Positions 10,627 to 21,224 of a stretch of DNA of 64,000 bases are shown here, piece after piece. The position numbers and the translations under genes were made by a program. The DNA is from Micrasema longulum. Taxonomy: Eukaryota > Arthropoda > Insecta > Trichoptera > Brachycentridae. The stretch covers positions 62,001 to 126,000 of the forward strand of contig JAGVSM010003485.1 in the NCBI GenBank assembly GCA_022494885.1, given 5' to 3'. The notes under the pieces are model-generated. The model was not told the origin of the DNA. It saw nothing but the letters and a program-made list of their open reading frames with translations, and ran no database searches. Each line of letters opens with the position of its first letter. Within the stretch, counting starts at the first letter, position 1.

Positions 10627-10874
10627 CTGGGCCCCGATTACAATGGGAACTTAACATTTATCTTCAATTTTATCTTCAAAGTAAAATAAAGTTTTCTGTA
10701 TGAAAAGCAGAATATGCACAAAATGTTCTCTTCTGAACATGTTCAATTATAGGTTACCGACGAAGATACTTGAAATGTTCATGCAAATATACTCATTTTC
10801 GTACACAAATATTGATTTTTCTTTATAGACAGTCGAATATAACTCTGTTAATCCCATTGTAATCGGGGCCCTGG
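10627..10874. mobile_element. MITE-like element, ~25-bp inverted ends
   Basis: The left end GGGCCCCGATTACAATGGGA is mirrored at the right by TCCCATTGTAATCGGGGCCC. The inside, about 200 bases, is AT-rich and non-coding. Confidence 0.75.
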
Positions 10875-10956
10875 TAACTGTTTTACATTGAAAGTTCATT
10901 ACTGAAATTTTACAGTTATGAAATCTATCCTTCCTATCTAAAAATTACGTCTCTGG

Positions 10957-11046
10957 GCTGCTATTCCAAACCCTCACGCAGCCGTAGAAAAAGCTTTATC
11001 TCGCGGGTTTTCTAGAGCCGCAAGAGCGTTTGGAATAGCAGCGCTG
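10957..11046. mobile_element. Very short palindromic MITE-like element
   Basis: GCTGCTATTCCAAACCCTC near the left end pairs with GAGCGTTTGGAATAGCAGC at the right. The whole unit is only about 90 bases. Confidence 0.65.
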
Positions 11047-11360
11047 ATCTGACTAGATTCGAATTACTTTTGTTAAGTAGAACCACTTTTTGCATACGTG
11101 AATTTTTTTAAATGTAGAATTTCACTGCACTAGTACTGTAATAAACTCGAAAAATTCAAAATTAACCAGGGCTTATCTAAAAGGTACTGATTGATTCTAG
11201 CCATAGATACATAATTAGGTATAGGAACATGAGATACGACGCAATAGCTGTATAAGTTTCTGTTTTAAAAATGAGGAAATTTTTAAGTCACTCAACGTCA
11301 AAAAAAGTAAAAATAAATAATAAATTTGTGAATAAATAAAGGGTTTATTTTGAATTTGTT

Positions 11361-11939
11361 TTATCCAAATCGTTTATAATAATTATTATAATATCTACGG
11401 TAGTACAGCGGATAGTATGGATAATAATAATAGATATAAATTGGCCTCGTGCTGATGGGACGAGATGGCTGTGAACTCAAGGTTTGATTTCTTCGTTGCT
11501 TTCTCCTGATGGCTTGCTTTCTTTTGAATATCAAAGATGGCGTAAACACGACACTGCTGTCTGCGGCTTGCAATATTTCTTCATCCGGAGTTTCGTCATC
11601 ATCAGCGTTGTAATAATCAGCTTTCACGTCATCAGCAAGTTCCGTTTCATCAACATCCGAAGGGTAAATGGAAATACCGCCAACGTTTGCATTTATAACT
11701 TCTTCGACATAGTGCGCTAAATTTTCCCGATCGATGATCTCGGATCTGTTTAGCATCACTGCTTCACGGTTATAATCATGTATATTGATTTGTTTTTCAT
11801 TCGGGATAGTTTGATCAGTCATATTATTCACAATTTCAATTAAATGCGTACCATTTTCCGCGTTATGCTTCGGAAATGCAAAAATTAATCCAGTCAAATG
11901 GAAAATAATGACAATCAAACGCGTTTTCCATAACAGCAT
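11361..11939 (-). CDS. Secreted protein, acidic middle, basic and Tyr-rich tail ending RFG
   Basis: This gene encodes 192 aa if translation starts at the ATG at 11939, which gives a normal signal peptide (MLLWKTRLIVIIFHLTGLIF). An in-frame ATG at 12083 would add 48 residues in front of it and hide the signal, so I chose the inner start. Four N-glycosylation sequons are visible (NGT, NMT, NRS, NQT). Residues 93-122 are strongly acidic. AADSSVVFTP (125-134) resembles AASNIVFRP in the neighbour at 14817. Residues 139-150 are basic (KRKQAIRRKQRR). From about residue 166 the tail is mostly Tyr, with Pro and Arg, and it ends K-R-F-G. The final R-F-G could yield an RF-amide. A Tyr-rich matrix or cuticle-type protein is the alternative. 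AATAAA overlaps 11344-11349 on this strand, very close to the stop. Confidence 0.68.
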   Translation of the reverse strand: MLLWKTRLIVIIFHLTGLIFAFPKHNAENGTHLIEIVNNMTDQTIPNEKQINIHDYNREAVMLNRSEIIDRENLAHYVEEVINANVGGISIYPSDVDETELADDVKADYYNADDDETPDEEILQAADSSVVFTPSLIFKRKQAIRRKQRRNQTLSSQPSRPISTRPIYIYYYYPYYPLYYRRYYNNYYKRFG

Positions 11940-12099
11940 TGTATTTTTTCCAAACGGCACAGAACTCTGAACGTCTTTTCCAATGAATGTCTCTTTAAAG
12001 GATCGTCTCGCCGTTTTATGAAAATTTAGAGAAAGCGGTCCTGAAAGTAGGACATAACAGGACTTTTCAAGCGGGACATTCACTGCATAATTGTTTTTA

Positions 12100-12640
12100 T
12101 TTTAACTTGATGCATAAGTCATTATCAGCTTGTGTTTTTAACGAACTTTTCACTCGACAATTTGTTATTTTAAAAGTATTAAATTTGATAACTGTAATAA
12201 TTATCTAAGTAAATATACAATACAAAATACATACAACAATAGAAACTTTTGTTTTGTATTCGACCAGACAAAAAAAAACACATTTATTTATGTAATCATG
12301 CCTTTGATCGAAAAACTTCAATATAAGAGCAAACAAAATTATTATAATTTTATTATTTAAATTATTTTCCGTCTATCAATAAAAATTAACAAAAACAAAC
12401 TGCATTCCATCTTTATTCTTAATTGCCAACGAGAAAAAATGATATTATTTTTTGGTGTTTATGGTAGATAATCAAAAAACATAGTATCATTTCAAATAAC
12501 TAAAAATAAAACACTTTTTTGAAGTTAAATATGCAGAAATGATTGAAATTAGCAGTTTTATACGTAAATAAAACACGGATGACCATTTTCTTCATATAAA
12601 TGGCTTTTTAAAGTTGATTAATTTTTTTTTAATCCACTTT
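12100..12640. other. AT-rich intergenic stretch
   Basis: No recognised gene or repeat. It lies upstream of the minus-strand gene ending at 11939 and should contain its promoter, but no clear TATA box is seen. Confidence 0.3.
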
Positions 12641-12647
12641 GTTTTAT

Positions 12648-12835
12648 TGGCGGCCTCCGTGGTGTAGTGGTCAAGACACTTGACTCACGCGCGGAAGGTT
12701 CCGGGTTCGATTCCCGGTGAGAACACAAAAAATAAAATGTGATTTTTCTCAAGCCTGGGTGTTCTGTGATGTAATTCACCACTGTTATTGGGCCTCCTGG
12801 CCTGTTGCGGTCCAAACATAAAATAAAAAATAAAT
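12648..12835 (+). mobile_element. SINE2 copy, complete
   Basis: The tRNA-like head has an A-box in 'GGTGTAGTGGTCAAGAC' and a B-box in 'GGGTTCGATTCCCGGTGAGA'. The body reads 'TTTTTCTCAAGCCTGGGTG' then 'TTGGGCCTCCTGGCCTGTTG', followed by a tail of AAATA units. The head does not pair into a proper acceptor stem, so this is not a functional tRNA gene. Confidence 0.8.
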
Positions 12836-12924
12836 AAAAAATTGCAAAAAACTGCATTAGTCCCATATACGCTGTTTTAAAAATGACTTTTATTATCCAA
12901 ATAATCATTATTTTGCATTGAAAG

Positions 12925-13063
12925 CTCTTATACCCGTATGCAGAGACAAAAATTAAGGTGAGGAAAGTACATTCTAATTTCAAATGCAGAGAATAACCCG
13001 AAGGTGAAGACAATAGAATGTACTTTCCTCACCTTAAGGTTTGTCTCTGCATACGAGTATTAG
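12925..13063. mobile_element. Palindromic MITE-like element, ~48-base arms
   Basis: The arm 12925-12975 ('GTATGCAGAGACAAA', 'GGTGAGGAAAGTACATTCT') is mirrored at 13014-13063. About 38 bases form the loop. It lies just after a SINE2 copy. Confidence 0.75.
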
Positions 13064-13350
13064 TGAATTAAAAATATGTCATTTGGTTCAAAAGTTACGC
13101 CGTGAGTGTAATTTTTAATGACGCAATAATTAATTTACAAATATTTTTAATTAAACATAAATAGTTTATATGTAAAAAAATACTATATATCTATATTATA
13201 CTATATATCTAATACTATATATCTAATATATCTATATTATACGTAGTGAATATACGTAAATGTATTTAAGTGTACAGGTTAAATATTATAAATGAGGAGA
13301 ATAAGTGTACAAAAGTGATAAATAATATTAGAATTGGTATAGGATGTAAA
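13064..13350. other. AT-rich stretch with short TATAT repeats
   Basis: A short sequence like 'ACTATATATCTA' is repeated three times near 13180-13225. Nothing else was recognised. Confidence 0.35.
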
Positions 13351-13354
13351 TAAA

Positions 13355-13525
13355 TGTGTTTTCACTCTAGAATATTTCACAGTCCCTGGACTGGTACCTG
13401 AAGCGTAAGACTGATAATCTTACCTTCATGTAAGAACAATGATCAGTTGGTTTATTGGTGTACCAATGCAGTGCCCTATGCACCATTACGCGCGGAAAGA
13501 GAATGATGATGATGATGATGAAATA
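13355..13525 (+). mobile_element. SINE1 copy, 5'-truncated
   Basis: The body marks 'CTAGAATATTTCACAGTCCC' and 'CAATGCAGTGCCCTATGCAC' are present. The copy ends in a short (GAT)n run at 13503-13521. The tRNA-like head is missing. Confidence 0.7.
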
Positions 13526-13547
13526 TTGTGTTGTCAATATTGTATTA

Positions 13548-13765
13548 ACATATTACAACAGAGATGAAAAACATTTTAGAAAAGGTAATATATAAGTCTA
13601 GGCATCCACAGGGATTATGTCCTGTCATTGGCTGGTGTAAGTGGCCACTTCACACACTGCGTAACATTCACCCTTCTGCCCATATTTGAATATCAATATT
13701 CCTTCAATTCTTTCATCTGTTGATGTTTGTGAAGTTAAAGAGCTGAAACCTTTATTTATCGTGGT
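13548..13765 (+). repeat. Family A repeat copy
   Basis: It carries 'ACAACAGAGATGAAAAACAT', 'CCTGTCATTGGCTGG', 'GTGGCCACTTCACACA' and 'TTCATCTGTTGATGTTTGTG'. Confidence 0.65.
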
Positions 13766-13894
13766 TTATCATGAAGATGTTTGAGTTATAGAAGATTTAA
13801 AAAAAAAGACAAGTATATATCTTTAACCATAGGTATATTGAACAAAAAAAATAACAAAATGTAATTATACCAAGTTCAAGAGAAAAAATGTTTA

Positions 13895-14385
13895 TTTTTT
13901 TTTTTATTTATTAAAGAAAAACAACAGTTGTTATATAAGAATACGAAATATAAAAAATAGTACATACATCCAGTTAAAGTTTTTCACAAATATAATGAGA
14001 GAACTTGTTACACAGTAAAGAGAAAAATAATATATTGTAAAAGACATGAGAAAAAAAAGAGCTCGTAAGAAGGTTAAGGGATGAGGAAATAGAGTGGAGG
14101 AGAGGGATTTTCATAATATAGTTGACTAATTCAAAATTTTGATATCATAATAAAATAAACATAATTAAAGGAACATAAACTTATTACACACTGACAAATG
14201 TTTCATTTTACAGTGTTTCAATAAGTTTTTTTTTGAAGTCACATATTTTATTATTAAAATATCTTAATGGGGACAAAGTAAATTAAATTTGGAGCAGCTA
14301 CGATAAATAAACGAGTTTTGAACATAATGTTTTTTGGGCAACGAATTATAAAAAGTTACAAATAAGAATCCAAAATATATGAATA
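13895..14385 (-). mobile_element. LINE 3' end, inverted relative to 5591-6250
   Basis: From 'TTTTATTTATTAAAGAAAAA' through 'ACAACAGTTGTTATATAAGA' the sequence is the reverse complement of the LINE tail at 5591-6250. It includes the remnant 'GCAACGAATTATAAAAAG' of the coding end. Confidence 0.75.
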
Positions 14386-14650
14386 AAAAGGTTTCAGCTC
14401 TTTAACTTCACAACCATCAACAGATGAAAGAATTGAAAGGATATATGTAGATGTTCAAATATGGGCAGAATGGCGAATGTTACTCAGTGTGGCCACTTTA
14501 ACCAGCCAATAACAGTTCATAAGCCCTGTAGATGCCTAGACTTCTATATTACCTTCTCTAAAATGTTCTTCGTCTCTGTTGTAATATGTTAATATTGACA
14601 GCTCCCCGGGGAGTTGAATCCAGTCCTTGTCTACAAAAATTTGGACAAAC
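14386..14650 (-). repeat. Family A repeat copy
   Basis: Reverse-complement marks are present: 'GTGGCCACTTTAACCAGCC', 'CATCAACAGATGAAAGAATT' and 'AAATTTGGACAAAC'. It abuts the LINE tail of the preceding entry and lies downstream of the two-exon gene. Confidence 0.6.
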
Positions 14651-14816
14651 ACAAAATATTGTTAAAGTTGTATTATACTTATTTTGTTAATCAAAGAACT
14701 AAATAAAACAAATTAAAATAAAAAAATAATTTATATCGAACTTCTCGTAGCATTAAACTGTCTTATTCGGACTTGGATCCTACGGGTTCTGATCCAATGC
14801 TTGACTTAATTAATGT

Positions 14817-16782
14817 TTATTGCCTGAAATTGGCATTTTTTAATGGATAATATGCTCCTGTTTGTTTATCGTATACCAAAACTTGCGGAGGAGGTCTACT
14901 GTGTGGCTGCTGCAGAACATGACTCCTATCTGGTGACGAGTAAATGTTGCCCTTCCTATCTCGGAAGACCCTCTTCTTCTCTATCTGCTGCTTCCTGTAG
15001 CGGAAGAGTGGCCTGAATACGATGTTCGAAGCAGCTTCCATCATATCACCGTCGGGATCTTCATAGTCCTCATTTTCTTCTTCATTATCAAAAGTGTCTT
15101 CTAAAGAATCATCGACGAGTTGATCATTCTCTGAATTTTGACTGTCCAAATTGACCAAATCGTCACCAAGGTTAAAACTAGTAAATTTGTCATCCGAGGG
15201 ATTGGTTTTTACATGTGGAATCTTAATTTTTGGTTCGCTGGATTCTAAACCATCATCGTAATAAGATTCTTCGCGACATTCAGCATCTTTTATCAGAAAT
15301 ATTTGGAACACCAAACCAACCTGAAATAAAATTGATTGTCCAATATGACTTTTATATGTGACCTATTTAATTAAAAACATAATGACAAACTGGATGGCTG
15401 AAAATAGACTAACATGAAACCCATCTAAAACGGAACAACTATGGATGACTTCAGCCAGACGACAGAATTTGATTCAGGATACGGCACTACCCGATGTAAG
15501 GAGTACCGCTTTACCCACCGTTAAATTACTGGGAGTCTTCCTTAATTCTGATTTTTCTATTGACGCTCAAATTAGTAGAACGATAAGTGCATGCTTCTAC
15601 CAGCTGAGACAAATTAAATGCGTAAGCAAAAATTTGCCGGTTAATGCCGCCCGTCAATTATTAAATGCGTTTGTAGTGTCTAGAGGCGATTATTATAATG
15701 GTTTCTACGCAGGTCTACCAATGAATAAAATGACTCGCCTACAGTCTGTATTAAATGCCGCAGCGAGACTTATTTTCGGAATCTCTAAGTTCAGTCATAT
15801 CACTCCACTACTTAGAGAATTACACTCGCTGCGTTTTCCACAGAGGGTGAAATACAAACTCTGTTGGCTTATGAAAAGTCACTCCAAAACTTTGCTCCGG
15901 AGTATCTAAAGGAACTATGAATTTCAGATGAACTAGCTGATAGACGTCTTACGGTTAGATCAAAGTTATTATACCTTTACGCAAACAGCGCACTAAATTC
16001 GGTGAACGCGTATTTATGGCCGCAGGCCTATGGCATGGAATTCTCTCCCAGCAGAGGCGCGAGGCTTTGAGGGTGAAGTGGTGTTTCGGAAAATACTTAA
16101 AACCCGCTTGTTCTTTAAATCATTTGAATAAAACCGTAGCGTGTGACAACAAAGTAAATTGATTTACTGAAATTGCAAATTTCAAAAGATTAAATTAAAT
16201 CTTTTTCTTAAATATTGTTTATCTTTCATTTTAAAAAACAAAAATTAAAAATGTTTTAAGAAAAAATACACGAATCAACATTAAGAGTACTTAATGTACT
16301 TTTCCAAAGTCTACAATAAAACTCAATGTCACTTATTATATTATAAAATATAAAATGTTCACCACGTGAGAGATAATTTTTTTGCAGAGATAATTTATTT
16401 GTTTCATTTGCCACATTAAAAAAACAATCCTTAAAAGCCGCATTTCTCAGTTTGATTAATTTATTTATTGACTACTCAATGGAGATTTTTGCAATAGCCA
16501 TTGAACCCATGACCATGACCCCTGTTCCTGATAATGACACAATCTCACAGCGTACACAAAAATGTTCTTGACATCGAAGGAAAACATTTCGTAACTTTAA
16601 ACAAAACACTTAAAGGAAATAATTTTAATATTGAAACGAGCTTTGTGCCTTTGTGCATTATTGCGAGTATTAACAGGTGCAAATGAATGGATAAATATCA
16701 AATATGGACCGTTGAAGACGAAAGCAAACAGAATTATGTTTTGTTAAGCACTTACCACACAAAGTTTACAAAAATAATTCAT
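14817..16782 (-). CDS. Two-exon secreted protein with acidic middle and basic C-terminal half
   Basis: Exon 1 is 16782-16756 (ATG plus 8 codons, ending at GTG before a GTAAGT donor). Exon 2 is 15320-14817, after a TTTATTTCAG acceptor. Both junctions are in phase 0. Joined they give 176 aa with the signal peptide MNYFCKLCVVGLVFQIFLIK, which the intron cuts after residue 9. Residues 52-101 are very acidic (runs such as DNEEENEDYEDPDGD). AASNIVFRP (105-113) matches the 11361 gene. Residues 112-132 are basic (RYRKQQIEKKRVFRDRK). A polar Pro-rich tail ends without Gly. The intron of 1435 bases contains a plus-strand LINE fragment. The splice model is inferred from consensus sites and frame continuity. 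Function is unknown, and a secreted precursor like its neighbours is plausible. Confidence 0.7.
15425..16160 (+). mobile_element. LINE C-terminal fragment inside an intron
   Basis: The frame reads TVKLLGVFLNSDFSIDAQIS, then CFYQLRQIKCVSKNLP and LQSVLNAAARLIFGISKFSH. This is the conserved post-RT region of CR1/L2-like LINEs. It breaks by stops after 15909 and ends with 'TTTGAATAAAACCGTAGCG' near 16145. A related minus-strand tail is at 33130-33240. Confidence 0.8.
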
Positions 16783-16920
16783 TTCAGAGGTAGCTCAATA
16801 ATTTTGTTCATTAAGAACCTTGCACTCAGCGGGATGATTATATTTTAATTGATATGTTTTGTAAGTAAACTGCTTTATCAAACACATTTAAAAACTAACC
16901 CAAGGGAATGGCAATGCATT

Positions 16921-16930
16921 CATATTTATA
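16921..16930 (-). promoter_or_regulatory. TATA box of the two-exon gene
   Basis: The minus strand reads TATAAATATG. About 33 bases further on comes TTAGTT, an initiator-like site near 16895. The leader would be about 115 bases to the ATG at 16782. Confidence 0.5.
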
Positions 16931-17159
16931 GGAAGTGCGGTTATGATAAAGTACCTGCATATATCCGGTGTGTAGATTAAAAATAATCCACACTATTACG
17001 CGAAAAAACGTATGTGTTCATTAATTATCGTTGGCTGCTGATCTGCCATGCTTAAAAGTATTATTTGAAGGTAAATACAAATACTCACAGGCAGTATGAA
17101 GTATGACACAGGTAAAAGGAATTTATCACGTGGGTGTTATCTTTTGTAGAACTGCATAA

Positions 17160-17680
17160 TGTCATTCACTATGGGCACCGGATGAAATAACTGGACAATT
17201 CTATATTCTACATAGATATTTTTAGCATTTAATAATTGACAGACGAGTTCCGCAGGATTGTAGTACTCTTATATGGGTGCGAATCCTGGCACCTTGCCAA
17301 AACTCAAAACACAGAACTTCCTTCAGAGTTTTAGGAATGAGGTAGTTTGATTTCATAACTAATGTTGAAGTTCAAGAATGGTCGCGGCAACCTCTGATAA
17401 CTAGCGTTTTGAGGTTGTAGCGGTGGACCTTGCTTGGACACGTGCTGCGTATGCATCAAGATAGCTTGAAAGCCGCTCGCCGGCCTGAAAGGTTGTCAAT
17501 GACGATGTTTTGGCTTTATTCAGCGGAACTAAGGGAAGCAAGGTTGACGTAGGGCGAGGCGAGAGAGCTGTCTGGTAGTCTCCTGGAGGCGTCTGATAAT
17601 GTCCACCTAGGAGTGGATTTGGAAATAAAATAGAGAAGTTCTTTTTACAGTTTAAATCCTTGTTAGTGATTTGAAGCAAA
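17160..17680 (+). mobile_element. LINE C-terminal fragment
   Basis: Broken frames give LLYGCESW-like residues near 17255-17285 and RWTLLGHVLRMHQDSLKAAR at 17420-17480. Both are hallmarks of the region after the RT core in endonuclease-type LINEs. A related, shorter copy lies at 59930-60180. Confidence 0.65.
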
Positions 17681-17699
17681 TGCCAGCATCTCCTTCTTT

Positions 17700-17910
17700 A
17701 TTTGTTTAGGCCCTCAACAGCTTATTTCAGCTGGGCATATGATGTGTAGTTCCTTTTGTTATGCTTTAATTTTATCAAAATGACTTTGGTAAAGCCATCC
17801 TTTATTGTACGTACCCTCTACCTTTCCTTCCAAGATGGTATGCAGAAAATTCTCGTCACGCAAAATGTGGCCGATCCAATTATAGACATGTGTTTTTTAA
17901 ATAGCTTTTC
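17700..17910 (-). mobile_element. LINE C-terminal fragment, opposite strand
   Basis: The minus strand encodes WIGHILRDENFLHTILEGKV, another LINE post-RT signature, from a family different from the copy next to it. Confidence 0.6.
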
Positions 17911-18045
17911 GTAAGTGCCGACTTTCACTAATTGTGATAGTATCAACTTCTTTATTTGCAATGTGGTATCTCCATGTGATTTTCAATATTCTTCAGCACA
18001 TAATGGTACATGCAACATCAAAGGTTTCTAGGCTACACTACTTCA

Positions 18046-18107
18046 TTAATGCACCATGTCTCTCTGCCATACAACAATGTTGTTCAACAATGTTGTATGG
18101 CAGAGAC
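18046..18107. repeat. Imperfect palindrome, ~24-base arms
   Basis: 'CTGCCATACAACAATGTTG' pairs with 'CAACAATGTTGTATGGCAG'. The arms differ by one mismatch and a 2-base indel, and almost no loop separates them. Confidence 0.7.
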
Positions 18108-18129
18108 ATTATTAGATATTATCAAATTA

Positions 18130-19045
18130 TCATTAAAATTGCGGATCGTGCCTGGAACTCCAGGTCCAAATTAAGTCCTTTAGAACCGGAAGTGTTTCCG
18201 TCGAACATGCCCTTATAATACGTTCCAACAAGAACCAGAGAGGTTGACTTTGTCCACTTAAAAAAAATTGCCTTAATATTGCAATTCGCATCGGCGCACA
18301 ACAGTTCCCGGCCCATACTTAAAGTGAAAACAATAAAAAATATTCAAAAGGTATGTTTTTATAACTGGAACTTGTATATTAAAAACAATGAGAAAATGCA
18401 TATACAGCAAAAATACATTTTGAGAAATATATATATTTTAAATAGCAAAGGTGAATGACGAAGTTTCTGAGCCTATTTTTGTTTTATTTTATTGAAATAA
18501 ACGGCACTTAGTGCCTTTTACATATTAGTTACAAATACAATTTAATATACATACATGTAAGCATAAGTAATACAGAGCATTTAAAACAATATTATTAATT
18601 AACAAATTAAGAAAGTCTAAAAAAGATAAACCATATAAAATAATAAAATATTACCAGTTATCGAATTATCGATAAAAAAAAGATAATTTGGTATTAGAAA
18701 TACTTTGAACCAGTTAAAAAAAAAACTAAGAAAACGATTTTGAATAACATTAAAAAAAATAAAAAAATATAAGTATTATTATTTAAAACTAATACTTAGG
18801 TAAATAGTATATATTTATGTATCAAAATATATAATGATGTAAAAAAATGATGAAGAGAAATATTTTGTACTTATAAATTAATTCAAGAAAAGAAACGAAA
18901 AAATAAATAAAAACACTAATAAAGAAGTTTAAAACAATTGTAACAAATAGTTACCTAGAACTATTACCAATGAAATAAAGAAGAAAAGCCGTTCTATATG
19001 TACTGAATTTCATGAGAAATGAAAAAAAATCATTGGGAATTATTC
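18130..19045. other. AT-rich stretch, little recognised
   Basis: 18470-18560 ('TAAACGGCACTTAGTGCC') looks like the 3' tail of a minus-strand retroelement. The rest is A/T-rich with no frame worth calling. Confidence 0.3.
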
Positions 19046-19550
19046 TTATTCTTAGAGGTAGGGGTCAGTGCTATGCAAGCTCCTGACGTCACTGCGACCT
19101 GTGAAGATCTACTGTGACGGATCCCCGTGAATAGTTTTCGCCCTCCAAGCCCAGGTCTATAAAGAGCCTGGCTACTGTGTTAAAGGCGAGAGTTTACACT
19201 ATGCTAAATCTTCCCCTCCAAGCACAGATCCGTAAAGTATCGGGCTATTAGGTTTGGGGCGAGCTCTTTAATATCCTCAGGTTTAATCAGTGGTCCCCCA
19301 AGTATGAAGCTCTTTTTATGAGGTAAAGCATCACATTAACATAGAATGTGTATAGGTGTTTCCTTATTTGCACTGCAGAACCTACATCTAGAGGTTTCGG
19401 AAAGGTTCATTCTAGCAAGGTGTTTGTTTAATTTGCAGTGCCCTGGGCGGGCTGCAGTGATAACCCTCACTTGATTTCGGTTGCACTTTATTAGGTCAAA
19501 GGCAAGCCTTTGCGAGTACCCCCTGGGAATACCGCAAGGATACATTTTTG
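19046..19550 (-). mobile_element. LINE C-terminal fragment with zinc-knuckle-like end
   Basis: The minus frame reads VRVITAARPGHCKLNKHLAR, then CRFCSANKETPIHILC, a C-x2-C...H-x3-C motif typical of the end of I/R1/jockey-type LINE proteins. It continues broken downstream (GPLIKPEDIKELAPN). A piece of the same family is at 50440-50530. Confidence 0.75.
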
Positions 19551-19559
19551 TACCAGCTT

Positions 19560-20090
19560 TATTTATTATTTTATAGAAATAAGAGACGGACGATACTCAT
19601 ATCCACAAATTCGGAATAACCGTGACCGGTCTTAATGTTTTGCGACATCTTCGAGACTAGTTTTATTTAATAACATTAAGATTGTGTTGAGTCAACATAC
19701 AATCCACACCAAGCACAAGAGGTTGTCTCTAGAGATTAGTGGGAAGCTGAAAAAGTATTATATTATGTTTCTCATCGGTTTTACATTGTTTGTTATCATA
19801 GTTATAAGAAACCGTTATTGAGAACCCCTGCTCTCAGCCTTACGATGTCGGTCACGACCGAATTCGGTCAATTTTATAGAAATGTCAGAAAATATACTTT
19901 TTATTACATTAAATAAGCTTCTATCTATTTTTTACATCCGGGCTCCTTATTAAAATGAATTACACACTGCAAATAAATCCTGCTTTTGTTCTATCAGCAT
20001 ATGTTAATCTTATTTACATTTTTTTCTTTTTTATGGTTATGTCATACCATATTTATATGCTATAAACTTACAAATCATTAAAAAGGATTT
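19560..20090. other. Intergenic stretch, nothing recognised
   Basis: No gene or repeat copy recognised. Confidence 0.3.
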
Positions 20091-20094
20091 TTTA

Positions 20095-20745
20095 TTATTT
20101 TTTATTTATTTAACTTTTTGTACATAATGTTATTTGTACATTGGCGGGCTTATTGCTAAATGGCAATTTCTTCCAACCAACTAATAAAATAAAAGTTTTA
20201 TTTTTATAATTCAAGTTACAGAACATATTCAATAGAAAAAAAATAAAAAATATTAAAAAGTTAAAAATATATAAAAATAGAAATAAACGTATTTGTTTAT
20301 AAATTACCTTAAATCAAACTATTACTCAATGGGGAAAAGGAAAAAAGAGGAAAGAGGAAAAAGGAAAGGAGGAGAGATTAAGGAAGAGAAAGGAGATGTT
20401 TCTTCAGACGTGATTTAAACAGAGATAGTGTACTTACATCTCTGATGGTGGATGGGAGATGATTCCACAGTCGAACCGCATGGACACTATATGAGTTAGA
20501 GAAGAAAAGGGAATTGAGGATGGGTATTAAGAGAGTGCCTTGAGAATTAGAACGAAGAGGTAAACCATGAACTGATAAGCGTTGAAATTTTTCACACAGG
20601 TATATAGGAGCGTTAGGACTATGAAGTACATTGAACAGAAGTGAGAGGGAGTGATAGTCTCCGCTGTCTAATTTTGAGCCATTTCAGTTGCCTACGATAA
20701 TCAGAAATGTGGTCATATTTCCTAAGGCCAAAAATGTACCTTATG
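20095..20745 (-). mobile_element. LINE C-terminal and 3' end fragment
   Basis: On the minus strand, IRYIFGLRKYDHISDYRRQL is followed after a frameshift by CEKFQRLSVHGLPLRSNSQG and VRLWNHLPSTIRDVSTLSLF. This is the end of a LINE protein. Its 3' part ('TTGGCGGGCTTATTGCTAAA' on the plus strand) recurs at 57838-58160 and weakly near 33540. Confidence 0.8.
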
Positions 20746-20944
20746 CATGTATTCTTATTTATTATGGCCCACGCTCAGACGCTGAAGTCTTTGTGGTAAT
20801 TTTTCCAAATTATGGTATAACTTAATTATAAGATGAATTTTTAAGTGTATTTTTGTTATTAAAATTCTATTCTATGCATGGAAAAATAAACGAATAAAAA
20901 AAAATCAATATTATATTAAGCAATTATATTATTATTTTATCATA

Positions 20945-21150
20945 TTTAAAAAAAAAACCCAAACTTTGTCTTTTTTGTCTGTTATTTTAAGTGTCGTAAA
21001 CACACTTACCTATTTTTTAAGTTTAGTGATGTGAATAACTTTTTTAATTATTTGACAAAGTATGCAATATTTAATATAAAACAACCGGCCTAGTAAGGAA
21101 GACAACCTCTCAACCCTAACTCAAAATAATAATTTTATTCGGTTGGTAAA
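20945..21150. repeat. Repeat D copy 1
   Basis: The marks 'ACACACTTACCTATTTTT', 'CAAAGTATGCAATATTTA' and 'GACAACCTCTCAACCCTAA' are shared in order with 29480-29690. No coding content was recognised. Confidence 0.65.
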
Positions 21151-21224
21151 TACTTTCACGAATATTAATTCAACTTTTATACGAGTTATTTGGTTATTTT
21201 TTAATTATATTTTTTTTGCATCAT

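Noticed and set aside
11940..12083. N-terminal extension of the 11361 gene to an earlier in-frame ATG
   Set aside because: It would place 48 residues before a good signal peptide. The inner ATG fits a secreted protein better, as in the neighbours.
12648..12722. Possible tRNA gene
   Set aside because: A and B boxes are present but the ends do not pair as an acceptor stem, and the same head is joined to a SINE body at several places.
12618..13013. 131-codon minus-strand frame
   Set aside because: It is wholly made of a SINE2 copy and a palindromic MITE-like element.
17401..17679. 92-codon minus frame
   Set aside because: The other strand carries the LINE signature RWTLLGHVLRM, so this is a shadow.
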